The notes under the pieces were generated by a model that searched no databases, was not told the DNA's origin, and worked only from the letters and a program-made list of their open reading frames with translations. This document shows positions 16,990-26,679 of a stretch of DNA of 64,000 nt, in pieces; within the stretch, counting starts at the first letter, position 1; each line of letters opens with the position of its first letter. Both the position numbers and the translations under genes were made by a program. The stretch comes from Bacteroidota bacterium. Lineage in GTDB: Bacteria; Bacteroidota; Bacteroidia; Chitinophagales; Saprospiraceae. The DNA is taken from contig JASBVF010000020.1 in NCBI GenBank assembly GCA_030147525.1, forward strand, positions 124,001-188,000, read 5' to 3'.

Positions 16990-17730
16990 TTATGCGACTG
17001 ATTTCCCTTTGCTGACGGCCAACGAGTATATGACTAAGCCAAAGCCAATTTTGTTGATAGCATCGCCGATGTTGTAGATGATATCCAGGCTCTTTGGATT
17101 CAATACTCCGCTCAACCAACCGGAACCTTCAATTGACATGTACCCGATCGGGTAGATCGCCCAGCCTACCAACACGAACCATCCCAATGCACTGAATGCA
17201 GATTGCAGCGCAGGATCGTTGGAGTTGTTGGCCAGCTTTTTGGCGCTTCCCAACCAGATTTCATAAAGGATACCTACGTAACCGATTGTAGAGATGAAAC
17301 CCCACAGTGGCGAGGAATCACGGAAAACCGTTTCGCCCAGATAACCTGCCACGAGCATCCAGACAGAATAAAAGATCATCTTCCAAAGCAGGCTCTGCTT
17401 GGCGCCAAAAGCTTTGAGAATCAGATAAAACTCAACACACATGAGCGGCACTGTCAAAATCCAGTCGATGTAACGAAACTCCGTTGGCGAGGTGCCGTTG
17501 ACGATCCAAAAGTCCCTCATGTAGAAATAGTGTACCGCTGCAATAAAAGTAATAAGGCCGGAAACCAACAGGGATGTGCGCCATTTGCCATCCTGGTTCC
17601 ACATTTCAATAAAGAAAAATACAGATGCGGCCATCATCGCCATTGAGCCGATGAAAAAGGTGAAACCTACGTAATCACCTGGTTGTAACACCGCAAGTAA
17701 CATAGTTTGGAAGTTGGTTAGAAACTCCAT
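16990..17730 (-). CDS. Light-driven proton-pump rhodopsin, proteorhodopsin/xanthorhodopsin type
   Basis: A 246-residue seven-helix retinal protein that pumps protons outward when lit. Helix C reads 'RYIDWILTVPLMCVE': proton acceptor Asp89, Thr93 and donor Glu100 (DTE motif of proton pumps, not the NDQ of sodium pumps). His67 corresponds to proteorhodopsin His75, which pairs with the acceptor. Met97 lies at the position 105 tuning site, associated with green absorption. The retinal Schiff-base Lys227 is in 'DAINKIGFG'. Gly144 in 'LWGFIST' aligns with bacteriorhodopsin Trp138 and xanthorhodopsin Gly156, the opening for a carotenoid antenna. The retinal-making blh gene lies 91 bp upstream in the same direction. 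No signal peptide is evident. Confidence 0.96.
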   Translation of the reverse strand: MEFLTNFQTMLLAVLQPGDYVGFTFFIGSMAMMAASVFFFIEMWNQDGKWRTSLLVSGLITFIAAVHYFYMRDFWIVNGTSPTEFRYIDWILTVPLMCVEFYLILKAFGAKQSLLWKMIFYSVWMLVAGYLGETVFRDSSPLWGFISTIGYVGILYEIWLGSAKKLANNSNDPALQSAFSALGWFVLVGWAIYPIGYMSIEGSGWLSGVLNPKSLDIIYNIGDAINKIGFGLVIYSLAVSKGKSVA

Positions 17731-17821
17731 GTTTAAATTGTTTTTTTTAGTTAGAAATAAGTGTTTAATAAAATCAATCTATCGTTTCAATTAATTGATT
17801 TTCAATTTTTTACATACAAAG

Positions 17822-18781
17822 TCAAAGTGCCTCACGCTCCTGTTCCAATACCGGGCTCCCGACTTTGTAAAGCCACTCCATCAGGAATGCGTGCGGAACC
17901 GTAATCACTGAGACGAACAGAAACAAGACTCCCAGATTTTGCCCTTCGTCGAAGTAGTCACCAAGAAAAAAGTAGAGCAGACCCAACCCTGCGAATGCAA
18001 CGATTGAAAGCGGAATGGCGGCAAGCAGGTAATTTTTGATTCCAAAACCCGGACGAATACTCCGCAAAACTGATATCTGATCCAGCATGGAACCCAAAGA
18101 ATGCCACAAAACGAAATAGACTCCAAACCCCACCAGCAAAGGCGTGGTGAAAAACAGCAGCATGAGCAGTAGAAAATTTCGCATTTCTCGAACAAAAACC
18201 TGCTTGCTGATAACTCCCTGATGATGCAAGTGAAGCATGTTGGCTGTACAACCAAACAGTAGCAAGAATATGAGCGCCGCCCTGAATGTATCGTTAATGA
18301 AAGGACGCATACCTGTCATTTCAAGCACGATAGTAGATGCCTGATCAAAATGCAGCAGAACGGGTATTCCAATCACGGCTGCCCCCCAGAGGAACATGGT
18401 TAACCTCTCAGAAAATTTATCGGAGAAATGAATATGAGGCCAATTTGACTGGCCAAAATGATAAGCTGACAAAATGAGAAAAAGCAAAAATGCCACGATT
18501 GGCATCAACCACCAGAGCATCAGGTAAGCCACAATCAATACTAGGTAACTGGTGAAAAAACGCCAGACTTGAAAAGCACCACCCCTGATGGATGAAAGCT
18601 GTCGGAAAAGCAGGTAATCGGAAGCTCCGTGCGGCACTCCGGCCAGTATCAAAACGACTCCGAACAGTACCAAATACATTTCTGTCCATTGTTTCGGAAT
18701 CGCAAGGCCGCTTAAAATTGCCAATACTGTCAATCCAATAGCCAACTTGTGTACTGTAAAATGACGTATTTGAGCTTCCAT
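17822..18781 (-). CDS. blh: Beta-carotene 15,15'-dioxygenase, Brp/Blh family
   Basis: A 319-residue polytopic membrane protein that cleaves beta-carotene into two retinal molecules. The iron-ligand-type histidines of the family are visible: 'GVPHGASDYLLF' (His51), 'SAYHFGQSNW' (His108), 'LWHSLGSMLDQ' and 'TVPHAFLMEW'. About eight membrane helices are evident. It is directly upstream of the rhodopsin gene and supplies its chromophore; no carotenoid synthesis (crt) genes are in the window. 'AAGGAG' abuts the chosen ATG, so a start a few codons downstream is conceivable, though the first residues look coherent. Confidence 0.95.
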   Translation of the reverse strand: MEAQIRHFTVHKLAIGLTVLAILSGLAIPKQWTEMYLVLFGVVLILAGVPHGASDYLLFRQLSSIRGGAFQVWRFFTSYLVLIVAYLMLWWLMPIVAFLLFLILSAYHFGQSNWPHIHFSDKFSERLTMFLWGAAVIGIPVLLHFDQASTIVLEMTGMRPFINDTFRAALIFLLLFGCTANMLHLHHQGVISKQVFVREMRNFLLLMLLFFTTPLLVGFGVYFVLWHSLGSMLDQISVLRSIRPGFGIKNYLLAAIPLSIVAFAGLGLLYFFLGDYFDEGQNLGVLFLFVSVITVPHAFLMEWLYKVGSPVLEQEREAL

Positions 18782-19216
18782 CTCCTTGATTCATACTTAG
18801 GAATGACAGATTGAAAATGATTGCTTTTCACTGCTGTCAGCCCGTTTTGATATTGCGTTGATGAATGTAACTAGGAGACAATCGTCAATTTTTTTTGTTT
18901 ATGTTTATATCATTTTTTATTAAACAAAATTGAATTTTTAATAAAATTGATGAATTTTAAAATAGAACAAAATTCAAAACAAGCTGCAAAAAGTCCGGAA
19001 ATGACTAATAAAACTTGTTTCTAACTGATAAAATCATAAATAAAGTAGAATTTTATTCTGATTTCTACAAAATTATTCAATCATCTAAACATAAAGTATT
19101 TTCAATAATTACTGAATAATCAATTTTAAATACTACCCCTACTGAATGAGCTCTTGCGCAGGCAGAAGTAGCAACGAACCAGCTGCCACAGTTTTTGCCC
19201 AAAGGAACAAGAGCCA
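18782..19216. other. Very AT-rich region upstream of blh
   Basis: No gene is supported. The sequence between about 18880 and 19140 is strongly AT-rich with many TTTTAAT/ATTAAA words and lies upstream of the blh-rhodopsin pair, so it probably holds their promoter and any light- or growth-phase control. No clear TAnnTTTG box was found. Confidence 0.5.
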
Positions 19217-19256
19217 AATAAAAAAGGGCCTAACAGCTTGCACTGCCAGGCCCTTT
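19217..19256 (-). terminator. Intrinsic terminator of lepA
   Basis: On the minus strand AAAGGGCCT pairs with AGGCCCTTT, with additional internal pairs around the loop, followed by a T-rich run; it lies 24 bases past the lepA stop. Confidence 0.85.
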
Positions 19257-19279
19257 CAGGATAAAACTTACCGATTGGC

Positions 19280-21073
19280 TTAATCCAGCTTCAACACGTC
19301 CAGGAAAGCCTTTTGCGGCACTTCCACCGAGCCAATCTGGCGCATCTTTTTCTTTCCCTTCTTCTGCTTTTCGAGCAGTTTTCGCTTACGTGAAATATCA
19401 CCGCCGTAACATTTAGCCGTCACATCTTTTCGCATGGCAGAAATCGTTTCACGGGCAATGATCTTGGCGCCAATGGCAGCCTGAATGGCGATAACAAATT
19501 GCTGCTTAGGTAGTAACTCTTTCAGCTTTTCACAAATACGGCGACCGAAAGCGTACGCCTTGTCACGGTGTACGAGGGCCGACAAAGCATCCACGCTCTC
19601 AGCGTTCAGCTTGATATCTACTTTCACCAGGTCAGACTCCCGGTATCCGATCGGGTGGTAGTCGAAAGAAGCGTAACCTCTGGAGATGGATTTGAGGCGA
19701 TCGTAAAAATCGAAGACAATTTCAGCCAGCGGAAGCTCGAATGTGATCTCTACCCGGCTTGGAGTCAGGTAATTCTGATTTTTAAATATCCCACGTTTTT
19801 CAAGGCAAAGCGTCATGATCGAACCGATGTACTCTGGCTTGGTGATCATTTGCGCATTGATGTAGGGTTCCTCGACCGCTTTGAGGTGAGTCGGATCTGG
19901 GAAGTCAGCAGGAGTTCTCAGGTTCACCGTAACACCTCCCGTTGTGTGAGCGATGTATGATACGTTTGGAATCGTGGTAATAACTTCCATGTCGAACTCC
20001 CGTGAAAGCCGCTCCTGAATGATTTCAAGGTGTAGCATTCCGAGAAACCCACAACGAAAACCAAAGCCCAACGCTGCGGACGACTCAGGCTCAAAAGTAA
20101 GCGAGCTATCGTTCAATTGAAGCTTCTCGAGGCTGTCCCGAAGATCTTCAAAGTCCTCATTTTCAATAGGATAGATACCCGCAAAAACCATGGGCTTCAC
20201 GTCTTCGAAACCGTGAATCGCCTCCTCACAGGGCCGGTTTACATGCGTGATGGTATCCCCGACTTTGATTTCTTTCGATACCTTTATTCCGGTGATGATG
20301 TAACCTACATCACCCGCTTTCATCTCCTGCCGTGGCATCATTTCCATTTGAAGGATGCCAATTTCATCAGCTCCGTACTCTTTTCCGGTATAGTAAAAAC
20401 GAACATTGTCGCCCTTGCGAAGGGTACCGTTCATTATTTTATAATACGCAATGACTCCCCGGAAAGGATTAAAAACCGAGTCAAAAATCAAAGCCTGCAA
20501 TGGCGCCTCCGGATCACCTTTCGGAGCAGGAATCCGGTTGACAATCGACTCGAGAAGTTCCGGAACGCCTTCCCCTGTTTTCCCACTTGTAGTAACTACG
20601 TCTTCCAGGTTGCAGCCGATTAAATCCACGATTTGCTCCATCGTTTCATCGATCATGGCATTGGGCATGTCAATTTTATTGATGACCGGAATGATTTCAA
20701 GATCGTGCTCGATTGCCAGGTAGAGGTTGGAGATCGTCTGGGCCTGAATTCCCTGGGTTGCATCCACCAGCAGCAATGCACCTTCGCAAGCTGCAATGGA
20801 ACGGCTCACTTCGTAGGAAAAGTCAACGTGGCCGGGCGTGTCAATGAGGTTGAGCGTGTATTCCTGGCCGTCCACAGGTGACTTGTACTTCATCTGAATG
20901 GCGTGGCTCTTGATGGTAATTCCACGCTCACGCTCCAGATCCATGCTGTCTAGGGCCTGGGCTTTCATATCTCTTGCAGAAATTGTACTGGTCACCTCCA
21001 AAAGGCGATCGGAGAGGGTACTTTTCCCATGATCAATATGAGCGATAACGCAAAAATTGCGGATGTTTTTCAT
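19280..21073 (-). CDS. lepA: Elongation factor 4 (back-translocating GTPase)
   Basis: A 597-residue LepA/EF4, a ribosome-associated translational GTPase that acts under stress and in 30S biogenesis. G1 '[14 protein letters not shown]' (11-24), G2/switch '[11 protein letters not shown]', G3 'DTPGHVDF', G4 'NKIDMPNA', and the LepA-specific C-terminal domain with '[23 protein letters not shown]...KKGKKKMR' are all present. Length is canonical. It is transcribed alone with its own terminator downstream. Assignment is certain. Confidence 0.98.
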   Translation of the reverse strand: MKNIRNFCVIAHIDHGKSTLSDRLLEVTSTISARDMKAQALDSMDLERERGITIKSHAIQMKYKSPVDGQEYTLNLIDTPGHVDFSYEVSRSIAACEGALLLVDATQGIQAQTISNLYLAIEHDLEIIPVINKIDMPNAMIDETMEQIVDLIGCNLEDVVTTSGKTGEGVPELLESIVNRIPAPKGDPEAPLQALIFDSVFNPFRGVIAYYKIMNGTLRKGDNVRFYYTGKEYGADEIGILQMEMMPRQEMKAGDVGYIITGIKVSKEIKVGDTITHVNRPCEEAIHGFEDVKPMVFAGIYPIENEDFEDLRDSLEKLQLNDSSLTFEPESSAALGFGFRCGFLGMLHLEIIQERLSREFDMEVITTIPNVSYIAHTTGGVTVNLRTPADFPDPTHLKAVEEPYINAQMITKPEYIGSIMTLCLEKRGIFKNQNYLTPSRVEITFELPLAEIVFDFYDRLKSISRGYASFDYHPIGYRESDLVKVDIKLNAESVDALSALVHRDKAYAFGRRICEKLKELLPKQQFVIAIQAAIGAKIIARETISAMRKDVTAKCYGGDISRKRKLLEKQKKGKKKMRQIGSVEVPQKAFLDVLKLD

Positions 21074-21129
21074 GAAAAATCTTTATTCGTAATTTCTTGT
21101 CCTAGTGTTCGGTCGGACTATGTTGATGA

Positions 21130-21333
21130 TTGATAGCAGGGTCGCTTTCAAAGGAACAACAAAATCATCCGGAGGTTCTCAGTTTGGGGCCGCAAATATA
21201 CGGGAAAAAAGAGTGGGTAGTTGCCATTCCTGATGATGCACGGGAATTTTACGTTGAAATGGCAAGGTTGAATGAGGCTTTGCCAGTAAACGCATTTTTA
21301 AAAATAAAAACGGATAGAGAGGTAACCTTATAA
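21130..21333 (+). CDS. Doubtful 67-codon frame
   Basis: A short frame whose second half ('KKEWVVAIPDDAREFYVEMARLNEALP') has protein-like composition, while the first half overlaps what looks like a lepA leader. It could be a small real gene, or the remnant of a longer one. No family was recognised. Confidence 0.25.
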   Translation: MIAGSLSKEQQNHPEVLSLGPQIYGKKEWVVAIPDDAREFYVEMARLNEALPVNAFLKIKTDREVTL

Positions 21334-21491
21334 AATAGGCTTATTTTTCAAGAAGTAGGACCAATGCGGGCTTTATTTCTCTTGAATCCGGGCTTTTTAA
21401 TCTCAACTCAAAAATCAGCCTACCCCAGGCAGAATTTTGTGTCCTTCCTGCCGTTTAGCATTATGTTCTGAAATATGCCAAACCTAACGAC

Positions 21492-22541
21492 ATGAAACTT
21501 AAGTTCACATTTTCAATCTTCCTGCTTGTTTTTTTCACCCAACTCTTTGCCCAGTCTGAAGCTGAAAAGCGCACCCTCCTTCAAAGCGCTGAAGTGTATT
21601 TCGATTTTGGTAAACACGACCTCAGACCCGAAGCGGATGCTACGCTTCTTTCAATTGCTCAGGCAGTAAGCGGACTTGAAAATTTTGAAATAAAAATCAC
21701 TGCCCATACCGACTCCATAGGCACGCTGAAAAATAACCTGGCACTCTCACAGCGCCGGGCTGATGCTGTAAAAAATTACCTGATCACCCAGGGCCTGCCG
21801 CCTGAAAAATTCACTGTCTCATTTTTTGGTGAAACAAAGCCTGCCGCCGAAAACACCTCAGACCAGGGTCGTCAACTCAACCGCCGGGCTAACATCGAAA
21901 TTTTACAATCTACTCCCATGGTGACCATCGAAGGAACCGTGCTGGATGAAAAAACCGGGCAACCCCTCATTGCCGATGTCGTTTTTCACACCAAAGACAG
22001 CCGTGACTCCATCCGGACTGACGCATCCGGTTATTTTAAAAAAACATACTCGCCGGAAACGGTCGTCGGACTGGATGCATTCGCAGAATGTTATTTCATG
22101 AAATCGGAAATGCTGAAAGCTGCTCCGGGCATGCAGCCGGTGAAACTGGCGCTGAAAAAAGCCGTCGCCGGGGAAAAGGTCGACATCGACAACCTGTACT
22201 ATGTAGGAGGACAGCCGGTGCTGCTGGAAAAATCGAAGCCCGAACTGCCCAAAATCCTCCGGTTTATGCAACTCAGCCCGAAGATGAAAATCGAAGTTGC
22301 CGGTCACGTCAACTTCCCAAACCGCCCTCCCGTCGTCGAGGAAAGTTTTGAGTACAAACTATCTGTGGCAAGGGCAAAAATGGTGTATGAATTCCTGTTA
22401 AAAAATGGAATTGAAGAAGATCGCATCAGCTTCAAAGGCTACGGGAACTGGGAAATGCGCTTCCCTAACGCTATTTCCGAGCAGCAACAGGCTCAGAACC
22501 GGCGGGTTGAAATCAGGGTATTGGAGAACGGTTGCAATTAA
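21492..22541 (+). CDS. Secreted protein with two OmpA-type domains
   Basis: A 349-residue envelope protein with a signal peptide ('FSIFLLVFFTQLFAQ', cleaved near residue 20). Residues about 33-135 form one OmpA C-terminal-like peptidoglycan-binding domain ('VYFDFGKHDLRPEADATL', 'ITAHTDSIGT', 'LSQRRADAVKNYLI', 'RQLNRRANIEI'). A small beta-sandwich of the carboxypeptidase-regulatory type follows ('VTIEGTVLDEKTGQPL'). A second OmpA-like domain ends the protein ('VAGHVNF', 'LSVARAKMVYEFLLKNGI', 'AQNRRVEIRVLE'). Such proteins hold the outer membrane to the cell wall. Two peptidoglycan-binding units in one chain is less usual. It converges on the HD phosphodiesterase gene with a one-base gap. Confidence 0.88.
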   Translation: MKLKFTFSIFLLVFFTQLFAQSEAEKRTLLQSAEVYFDFGKHDLRPEADATLLSIAQAVSGLENFEIKITAHTDSIGTLKNNLALSQRRADAVKNYLITQGLPPEKFTVSFFGETKPAAENTSDQGRQLNRRANIEILQSTPMVTIEGTVLDEKTGQPLIADVVFHTKDSRDSIRTDASGYFKKTYSPETVVGLDAFAECYFMKSEMLKAAPGMQPVKLALKKAVAGEKVDIDNLYYVGGQPVLLEKSKPELPKILRFMQLSPKMKIEVAGHVNFPNRPPVVEESFEYKLSVARAKMVYEFLLKNGIEEDRISFKGYGNWEMRFPNAISEQQQAQNRRVEIRVLENGCN

Positions 22542-22542
22542 T

Positions 22543-24612
22543 TTATTCCGGGTACTCCAACCTGATGTGGTGTATGCTGCGCAACATTTTTTTAAAAATA
22601 GTTCGGCACGTCTCCAGATCGCTGAAGGTGAAATTTGATTTTGAAAGCTGACCTTTTTCAATTTTCCCGTTGATGATCTTGTCCACCAGCTCATCGATGT
22701 CTTTTCCCGTCGGATCCTTTAAGGTGCGGGCTGTCGCCTCCACCGAATCTGCCAGCATGACGATGGTCTCGCATTTCGTCTGAGGCTTGGGCCCCGGGTA
22801 GGTGAATTTGGATGGATCAACCTCCACGCCGGGGTTTTCCTGCAGATAGGTTTTATAAAAATACTCCACCTTGGTGGTTCCGTGGTGAGTCGTGATGAAA
22901 CGGGTAATCACCTTCGGCAACCGGTGCTTTTTAGCCAACCTTTCGCCTTCGGTAACGTGTGAAATGATGATAGCCGCACTTTCAAGATGGCTGATATCGC
23001 TGTGCGGGCTGGCTCCGGACTGGTTTTCAACAAAATACTCCGGGTTGAGCATTTTACCGATATCGTGATACAGTGCACCGGTGCGCACGAGCAGCGGGTT
23101 GGCGCCGATTTCGTTGGCAGCAGCCTCAGCAAGGTTGCCGACCTGAAGCGAGTGCTGGAATGTGCCAGGCGCCTTCATCGCCAGTTCCCGCAGCAGCGGC
23201 CGGTTCATGTCTGCAAGCTCAACCAACGAAATGGAGGAGGTAAATCCAAAAAAGCGCTCCATCAGCGGAATGAGCGGAAAGGCCATGAGCGTAAGCGTTC
23301 CGTTGAGCACCAGCCAACCGTAGATGGACCAGTCGAGTTGCATGAAGTCACCTTCCTCGATGATGTCAAGCCCAAGCAGCGAGAGTGAATAAGACAGAAA
23401 AATAAAAAGTACGGAAGTAAAAAATTTTGACCAATACCTGGCATCAGCAATCGCCAGCACTGCCACCACGCCGGCCACTATTTGCGTGTAAATGAACTGA
23501 TACCCTTCCGCTGTGAGAAATCCGGCAATCAACACCACCACCACATGGGTAAAAAACGCCAGCCGGTAGGTAAAAAAATGCCGAACGACCACCGGCACGA
23601 TGCAAAACGGGATGACGTAAACGCTGAGTACTTCCGTTTTTTCAACAAGGTAAGTCAGGTAGCTGAAGACCACCATCCACAGCATGACAAAGGTCAGGTA
23701 ATTCCAATGCTGAAGGATTTCCTTGCGATAGGCGTTGACGTACATCATAAAAGTGCCGAGAATCAGGCCCGTTAATAAAACGTAACCAACGTAAACGACC
23801 AGCGAAGATTTCTGTGAAATGACATCCGTCTCAAATTTCTCCCGGTAACTTACCAGTTTTTCATACACGTCTTCGGTTACGACGTTGCCTTTTTTTACAA
23901 TCAATTCACCCTGGCGGACCACGCCTTTCGTGGTGGCAATATTCGAAAGCGCCTGCTCTCTGAGCTGTTCCGTTTGTTCGGCATCGTAAAGAATATTGGG
24001 AGCAATGGCATCATTCAGTGCAATGGAAAGCACTGTGGGAAAAGGCTTAGAGCGGCGGGCAATAGAATCAGCCAGCACCTGCCGGGCATTGTCGACAGTA
24101 AAAAAAGCAGGTAACGTCCGCTTCGTACTCACATTTCCCTGGAGTACATTAATCACGAAATCCTCTCCCTTGCCCTGATGCTCAGGCGCCAGTTTAATGA
24201 CTCCACGGGCATAGATATTTTTCAAAAAAGAAGTTCCAAAGTCTGTGTATTGCCTGATCGAACTCCGGACAGAATCGGGCAGGGAAAGCAGGTAGGTTTT
24301 ATTCTGTTCAATCGCAGCTTCGAAATCCTTTATTTTAGCATCGGCAAGGCCAGGGTTCAGCCGATAGTAGGGCGAGAACTCCCTGGAAAGACGGCTTCGG
24401 TCTTCCATGATTTCTTCATTCGGCTTTTTGATGGCAAAATCAAAAGGCGCCGTCAAATCTTCATACCGCCAGCTTAGCCCTTTTTGAAATTCGTACTTGA
24501 ATTTCACATTGCTGGGGTACAGCAAACTGATCAGAATAACCACACCCGCCACCATAGCATACCTGAGCAGGCGTTCGGCATTGGAAAGTGATGTATAATT
24601 TTTCTCTGGCAT
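22543..24612 (-). CDS. 7TM-receptor HD phosphohydrolase, PgpH type
   Basis: A 689-residue membrane enzyme: one N-terminal helix, a large extracytoplasmic domain (about 40-290), a block of about seven membrane helices (about 290-470) and a cytoplasmic HD domain with His516-Asp517 in 'GALYHDIGKMLNPEYF'. This is the 7TMR-HD/PgpH layout. The characterised PgpH enzymes hydrolyse cyclic di-AMP, a second messenger of osmotic and wall homeostasis, and the external domain may sense ligands. 'DSVEATARTLKDPTGKDIDELVDKII' near the C terminus is typical. Whether the Bacteroidota members use c-di-AMP is inferred from family only. Confidence 0.92.
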   Translation of the reverse strand: MPEKNYTSLSNAERLLRYAMVAGVVILISLLYPSNVKFKYEFQKGLSWRYEDLTAPFDFAIKKPNEEIMEDRSRLSREFSPYYRLNPGLADAKIKDFEAAIEQNKTYLLSLPDSVRSSIRQYTDFGTSFLKNIYARGVIKLAPEHQGKGEDFVINVLQGNVSTKRTLPAFFTVDNARQVLADSIARRSKPFPTVLSIALNDAIAPNILYDAEQTEQLREQALSNIATTKGVVRQGELIVKKGNVVTEDVYEKLVSYREKFETDVISQKSSLVVYVGYVLLTGLILGTFMMYVNAYRKEILQHWNYLTFVMLWMVVFSYLTYLVEKTEVLSVYVIPFCIVPVVVRHFFTYRLAFFTHVVVVLIAGFLTAEGYQFIYTQIVAGVVAVLAIADARYWSKFFTSVLFIFLSYSLSLLGLDIIEEGDFMQLDWSIYGWLVLNGTLTLMAFPLIPLMERFFGFTSSISLVELADMNRPLLRELAMKAPGTFQHSLQVGNLAEAAANEIGANPLLVRTGALYHDIGKMLNPEYFVENQSGASPHSDISHLESAAIIISHVTEGERLAKKHRLPKVITRFITTHHGTTKVEYFYKTYLQENPGVEVDPSKFTYPGPKPQTKCETIVMLADSVEATARTLKDPTGKDIDELVDKIINGKIEKGQLSKSNFTFSDLETCRTIFKKMLRSIHHIRLEYPE

Positions 24613-24778
24613 CGAGCTTTAAAATTTCGCAAGCGGAAATTGCCTCACTGGTTTTGAAAATACTGAGGGGTGAAGATAGCAGTTGTTAACGAAAGAGACT
24701 TTTGTAAGTTCGGCACCAATTACAATATCCAGCAAACTTTCGCTTACTTTGTTGGAAAATCTGCAGCCTCGACCGCCT

Positions 24779-25525
24779 ATGCCTTCACAATCCATTGAAG
24801 CAATCATCAGTCGGCTGGAAGCAATTGTCGCTTCAGCTGCTGAAACCGGCGACCCGCTAGGCATCTTCGCCCACGTTTATCTTGGTGTAACCCGGCTCGT
24901 AAAAATTGGTATTTCCGAAGGTCGGTTTGAAAACGGGCCCCGCATGGAGCGACTCGATGTCATCTTTGCCAACCGGTATCTTGACGCTTTCGATTGCCAC
25001 CAACAAAATTTACCCTGCACCAATGCCTGGAAAACTGCCTTCGATGCCGCACCCCGCCATGACCTCATCACGCTACAACACCTGCTCATTGGAATGAATG
25101 CACACATTAACCTGGATCTCGGAATCGCCGCCGCCGAAGCTGTAACACCGGAGGAACTCCCTGCGCTGGAAGGTGATTTTTTCATCATCAACCACCTGCT
25201 TACAGAGCAGATTGAAATGATGCAGGAAAAGCTCAACAAGGTCTCGCCGCTCCTTTTTTTACTGGATTTACTGGGCAAAAAATCAGATGAAAAATTTGCA
25301 GAGTTCAGCCTGAAAAAAGCACGTGCACACGCCTGGATCGTTGCGCAGCGACTCTCAAAACTCTCCCCTGCCGAAAAAGATGCTGTCATCGCCGAACTGG
25401 ACGAGTATGTCGCCGTTTTGAACCGGCTCATTACCGAACCGGGATTTATCACATCCGCAATAGTCAGGCTTGTGAAATGGTTTGAAACCAAAGATGTGAA
25501 AAAAATCATCGCATCGCTGAGCTAA
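24779..25525 (+). CDS. DUF5995 family protein
   Basis: A 248-residue, mostly helical cytoplasmic protein. It shows the pattern of DUF5995: 'DPLGIFAHVYLGVTRLVKIGI', 'DVIFANRYLDAFDCHQ', 'LQHLLIGMNAHINLDLGIAAAE' and 'DFFIINHLL'. The histidines in 'NAHINLD' and the two upstream could bind metal, but the activity of the family is not known. The ATG at 24779 gives a family-like start; the 32 codons upstream to 24683 overlap the divergent promoter region. It converges with a glycosyltransferase gene with a two-base gap. Confidence 0.78.
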   Translation: MPSQSIEAIISRLEAIVASAAETGDPLGIFAHVYLGVTRLVKIGISEGRFENGPRMERLDVIFANRYLDAFDCHQQNLPCTNAWKTAFDAAPRHDLITLQHLLIGMNAHINLDLGIAAAEAVTPEELPALEGDFFIINHLLTEQIEMMQEKLNKVSPLLFLLDLLGKKSDEKFAEFSLKKARAHAWIVAQRLSKLSPAEKDAVIAELDEYVAVLNRLITEPGFITSAIVRLVKWFETKDVKKIIASLS

Positions 25526-25527
25526 AC

Positions 25528-26679
25528 TCAGCCTTTCCGGCTATCCAAGATTTCATTGTAAACCTGTAAAATGCCCGCCGCCGTTTTTTCCTTCGTAAAT
25601 TTTTTCAACGAATTGAATGCGTTTTCCACCAACTCCTGGCGTAATTCGTCGTCTTTCAGCATCAACTCAACCTGGTAACCCAGTTCCCTTTCATCGCCCA
25701 CTGGTGCAACTAACCCCGTCACTTCGTCCACCACGACCTCGGTTACTCCGCCTGCAATGGTAGCTACCACCGGCACCCGGCAGGCAAAGGCTTCCAGTGT
25801 TGCCACACCAATCCCTTCGGTTCTGCTGGTGAAAAGCAGCAGGTCAGCTCCTCGTAACAGTTTTGGCACATCGGTGCGGAAACCCGTAAACACAAAATGT
25901 TCCGCCAAGCTTTTTTCTTTGATATAACGGCGGATCGCCTGCTCTTCTCCCCCATCGCCGCCGATGATGAAAAACCTGGCTTTCATGCCCCTTTCCAGTA
26001 AAAATTCAGCCGTATTGACGAAGGTGAAATAATCTTTGTGCGGAGCAATTGCCGCCACATTGACAATGACGTAGTGGTCGTCGGGAACTTTGTAATTTTT
26101 GCGAAGCAGGTTTTCAAAAGGCACAACACCAGCCGGTTGGCCTTCATCTGTCAACCCGAACCTGGCAAAATCAATCCCGCTGTGAACAACCGTGAGCTTC
26201 GAAGGGTCCTTCAGGCTGGGGGCGGTGATTTCCTCAATCCCCTGCGAGGTGCAAATGATACGCCTGACTGCCGGATGATTGTATTTCCATTTTGAAAAAA
26301 TATTCCTCCCGACCGGAAAATCTACCCGCCGGTGAACGACCAGCGGCGTGCGGTTGCCAAACAGCGCCGAGATTACAGCAAAAGTATGGGCGTGAGAATC
26401 GTGGGTGTGTAAAATGTCAACTTCCAACTTTCTGCACAAATCCTTCACCCATCTGCCTACTGTCGGGTCAACTGAGAAACGCTTGCGGTAAGTAAAAACC
26501 CCAAATCCTTCCTTCCTGCAGAACGCCTCCATCTCTGAACCTTCTACGCAGCATATCCATTGACGAACACCTGCCTTTCGCAGTTCAGCTGCCAGATAGG
26601 CGAGCTGCTGTTCACCTCCCCGCCAAGTGAGTGCTGAAGAGAGATGCAGGAGGCGTATTTCCGAAGTTTTTTTACTCAT
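25528..26679 (-). CDS. Family 4 glycosyltransferase
   Basis: A 383-residue GT-B fold, retaining glycosyltransferase. The N-terminal domain begins 'IRLLHLSSALTWRGGEQQLAYLAAEL' with the GG loop that binds acceptor or phosphate; the C-terminal donor domain has 'FVFTGFRTDVPKLLRGADLLLFTSRTEGIGVATLEAFACRVPVVAT' including the EGIGVATLEA form of the E-x7-E motif. It may act in lipopolysaccharide or capsule assembly. The ATG at 26679 starts the family sequence; 28 extra codons upstream to 26763 look non-coding. It is isolated from the other glycosyltransferase genes. Confidence 0.9.
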   Translation of the reverse strand: MSKKTSEIRLLHLSSALTWRGGEQQLAYLAAELRKAGVRQWICCVEGSEMEAFCRKEGFGVFTYRKRFSVDPTVGRWVKDLCRKLEVDILHTHDSHAHTFAVISALFGNRTPLVVHRRVDFPVGRNIFSKWKYNHPAVRRIICTSQGIEEITAPSLKDPSKLTVVHSGIDFARFGLTDEGQPAGVVPFENLLRKNYKVPDDHYVIVNVAAIAPHKDYFTFVNTAEFLLERGMKARFFIIGGDGGEEQAIRRYIKEKSLAEHFVFTGFRTDVPKLLRGADLLLFTSRTEGIGVATLEAFACRVPVVATIAGGVTEVVVDEVTGLVAPVGDERELGYQVELMLKDDELRQELVENAFNSLKKFTKEKTAAGILQVYNEILDSRKG

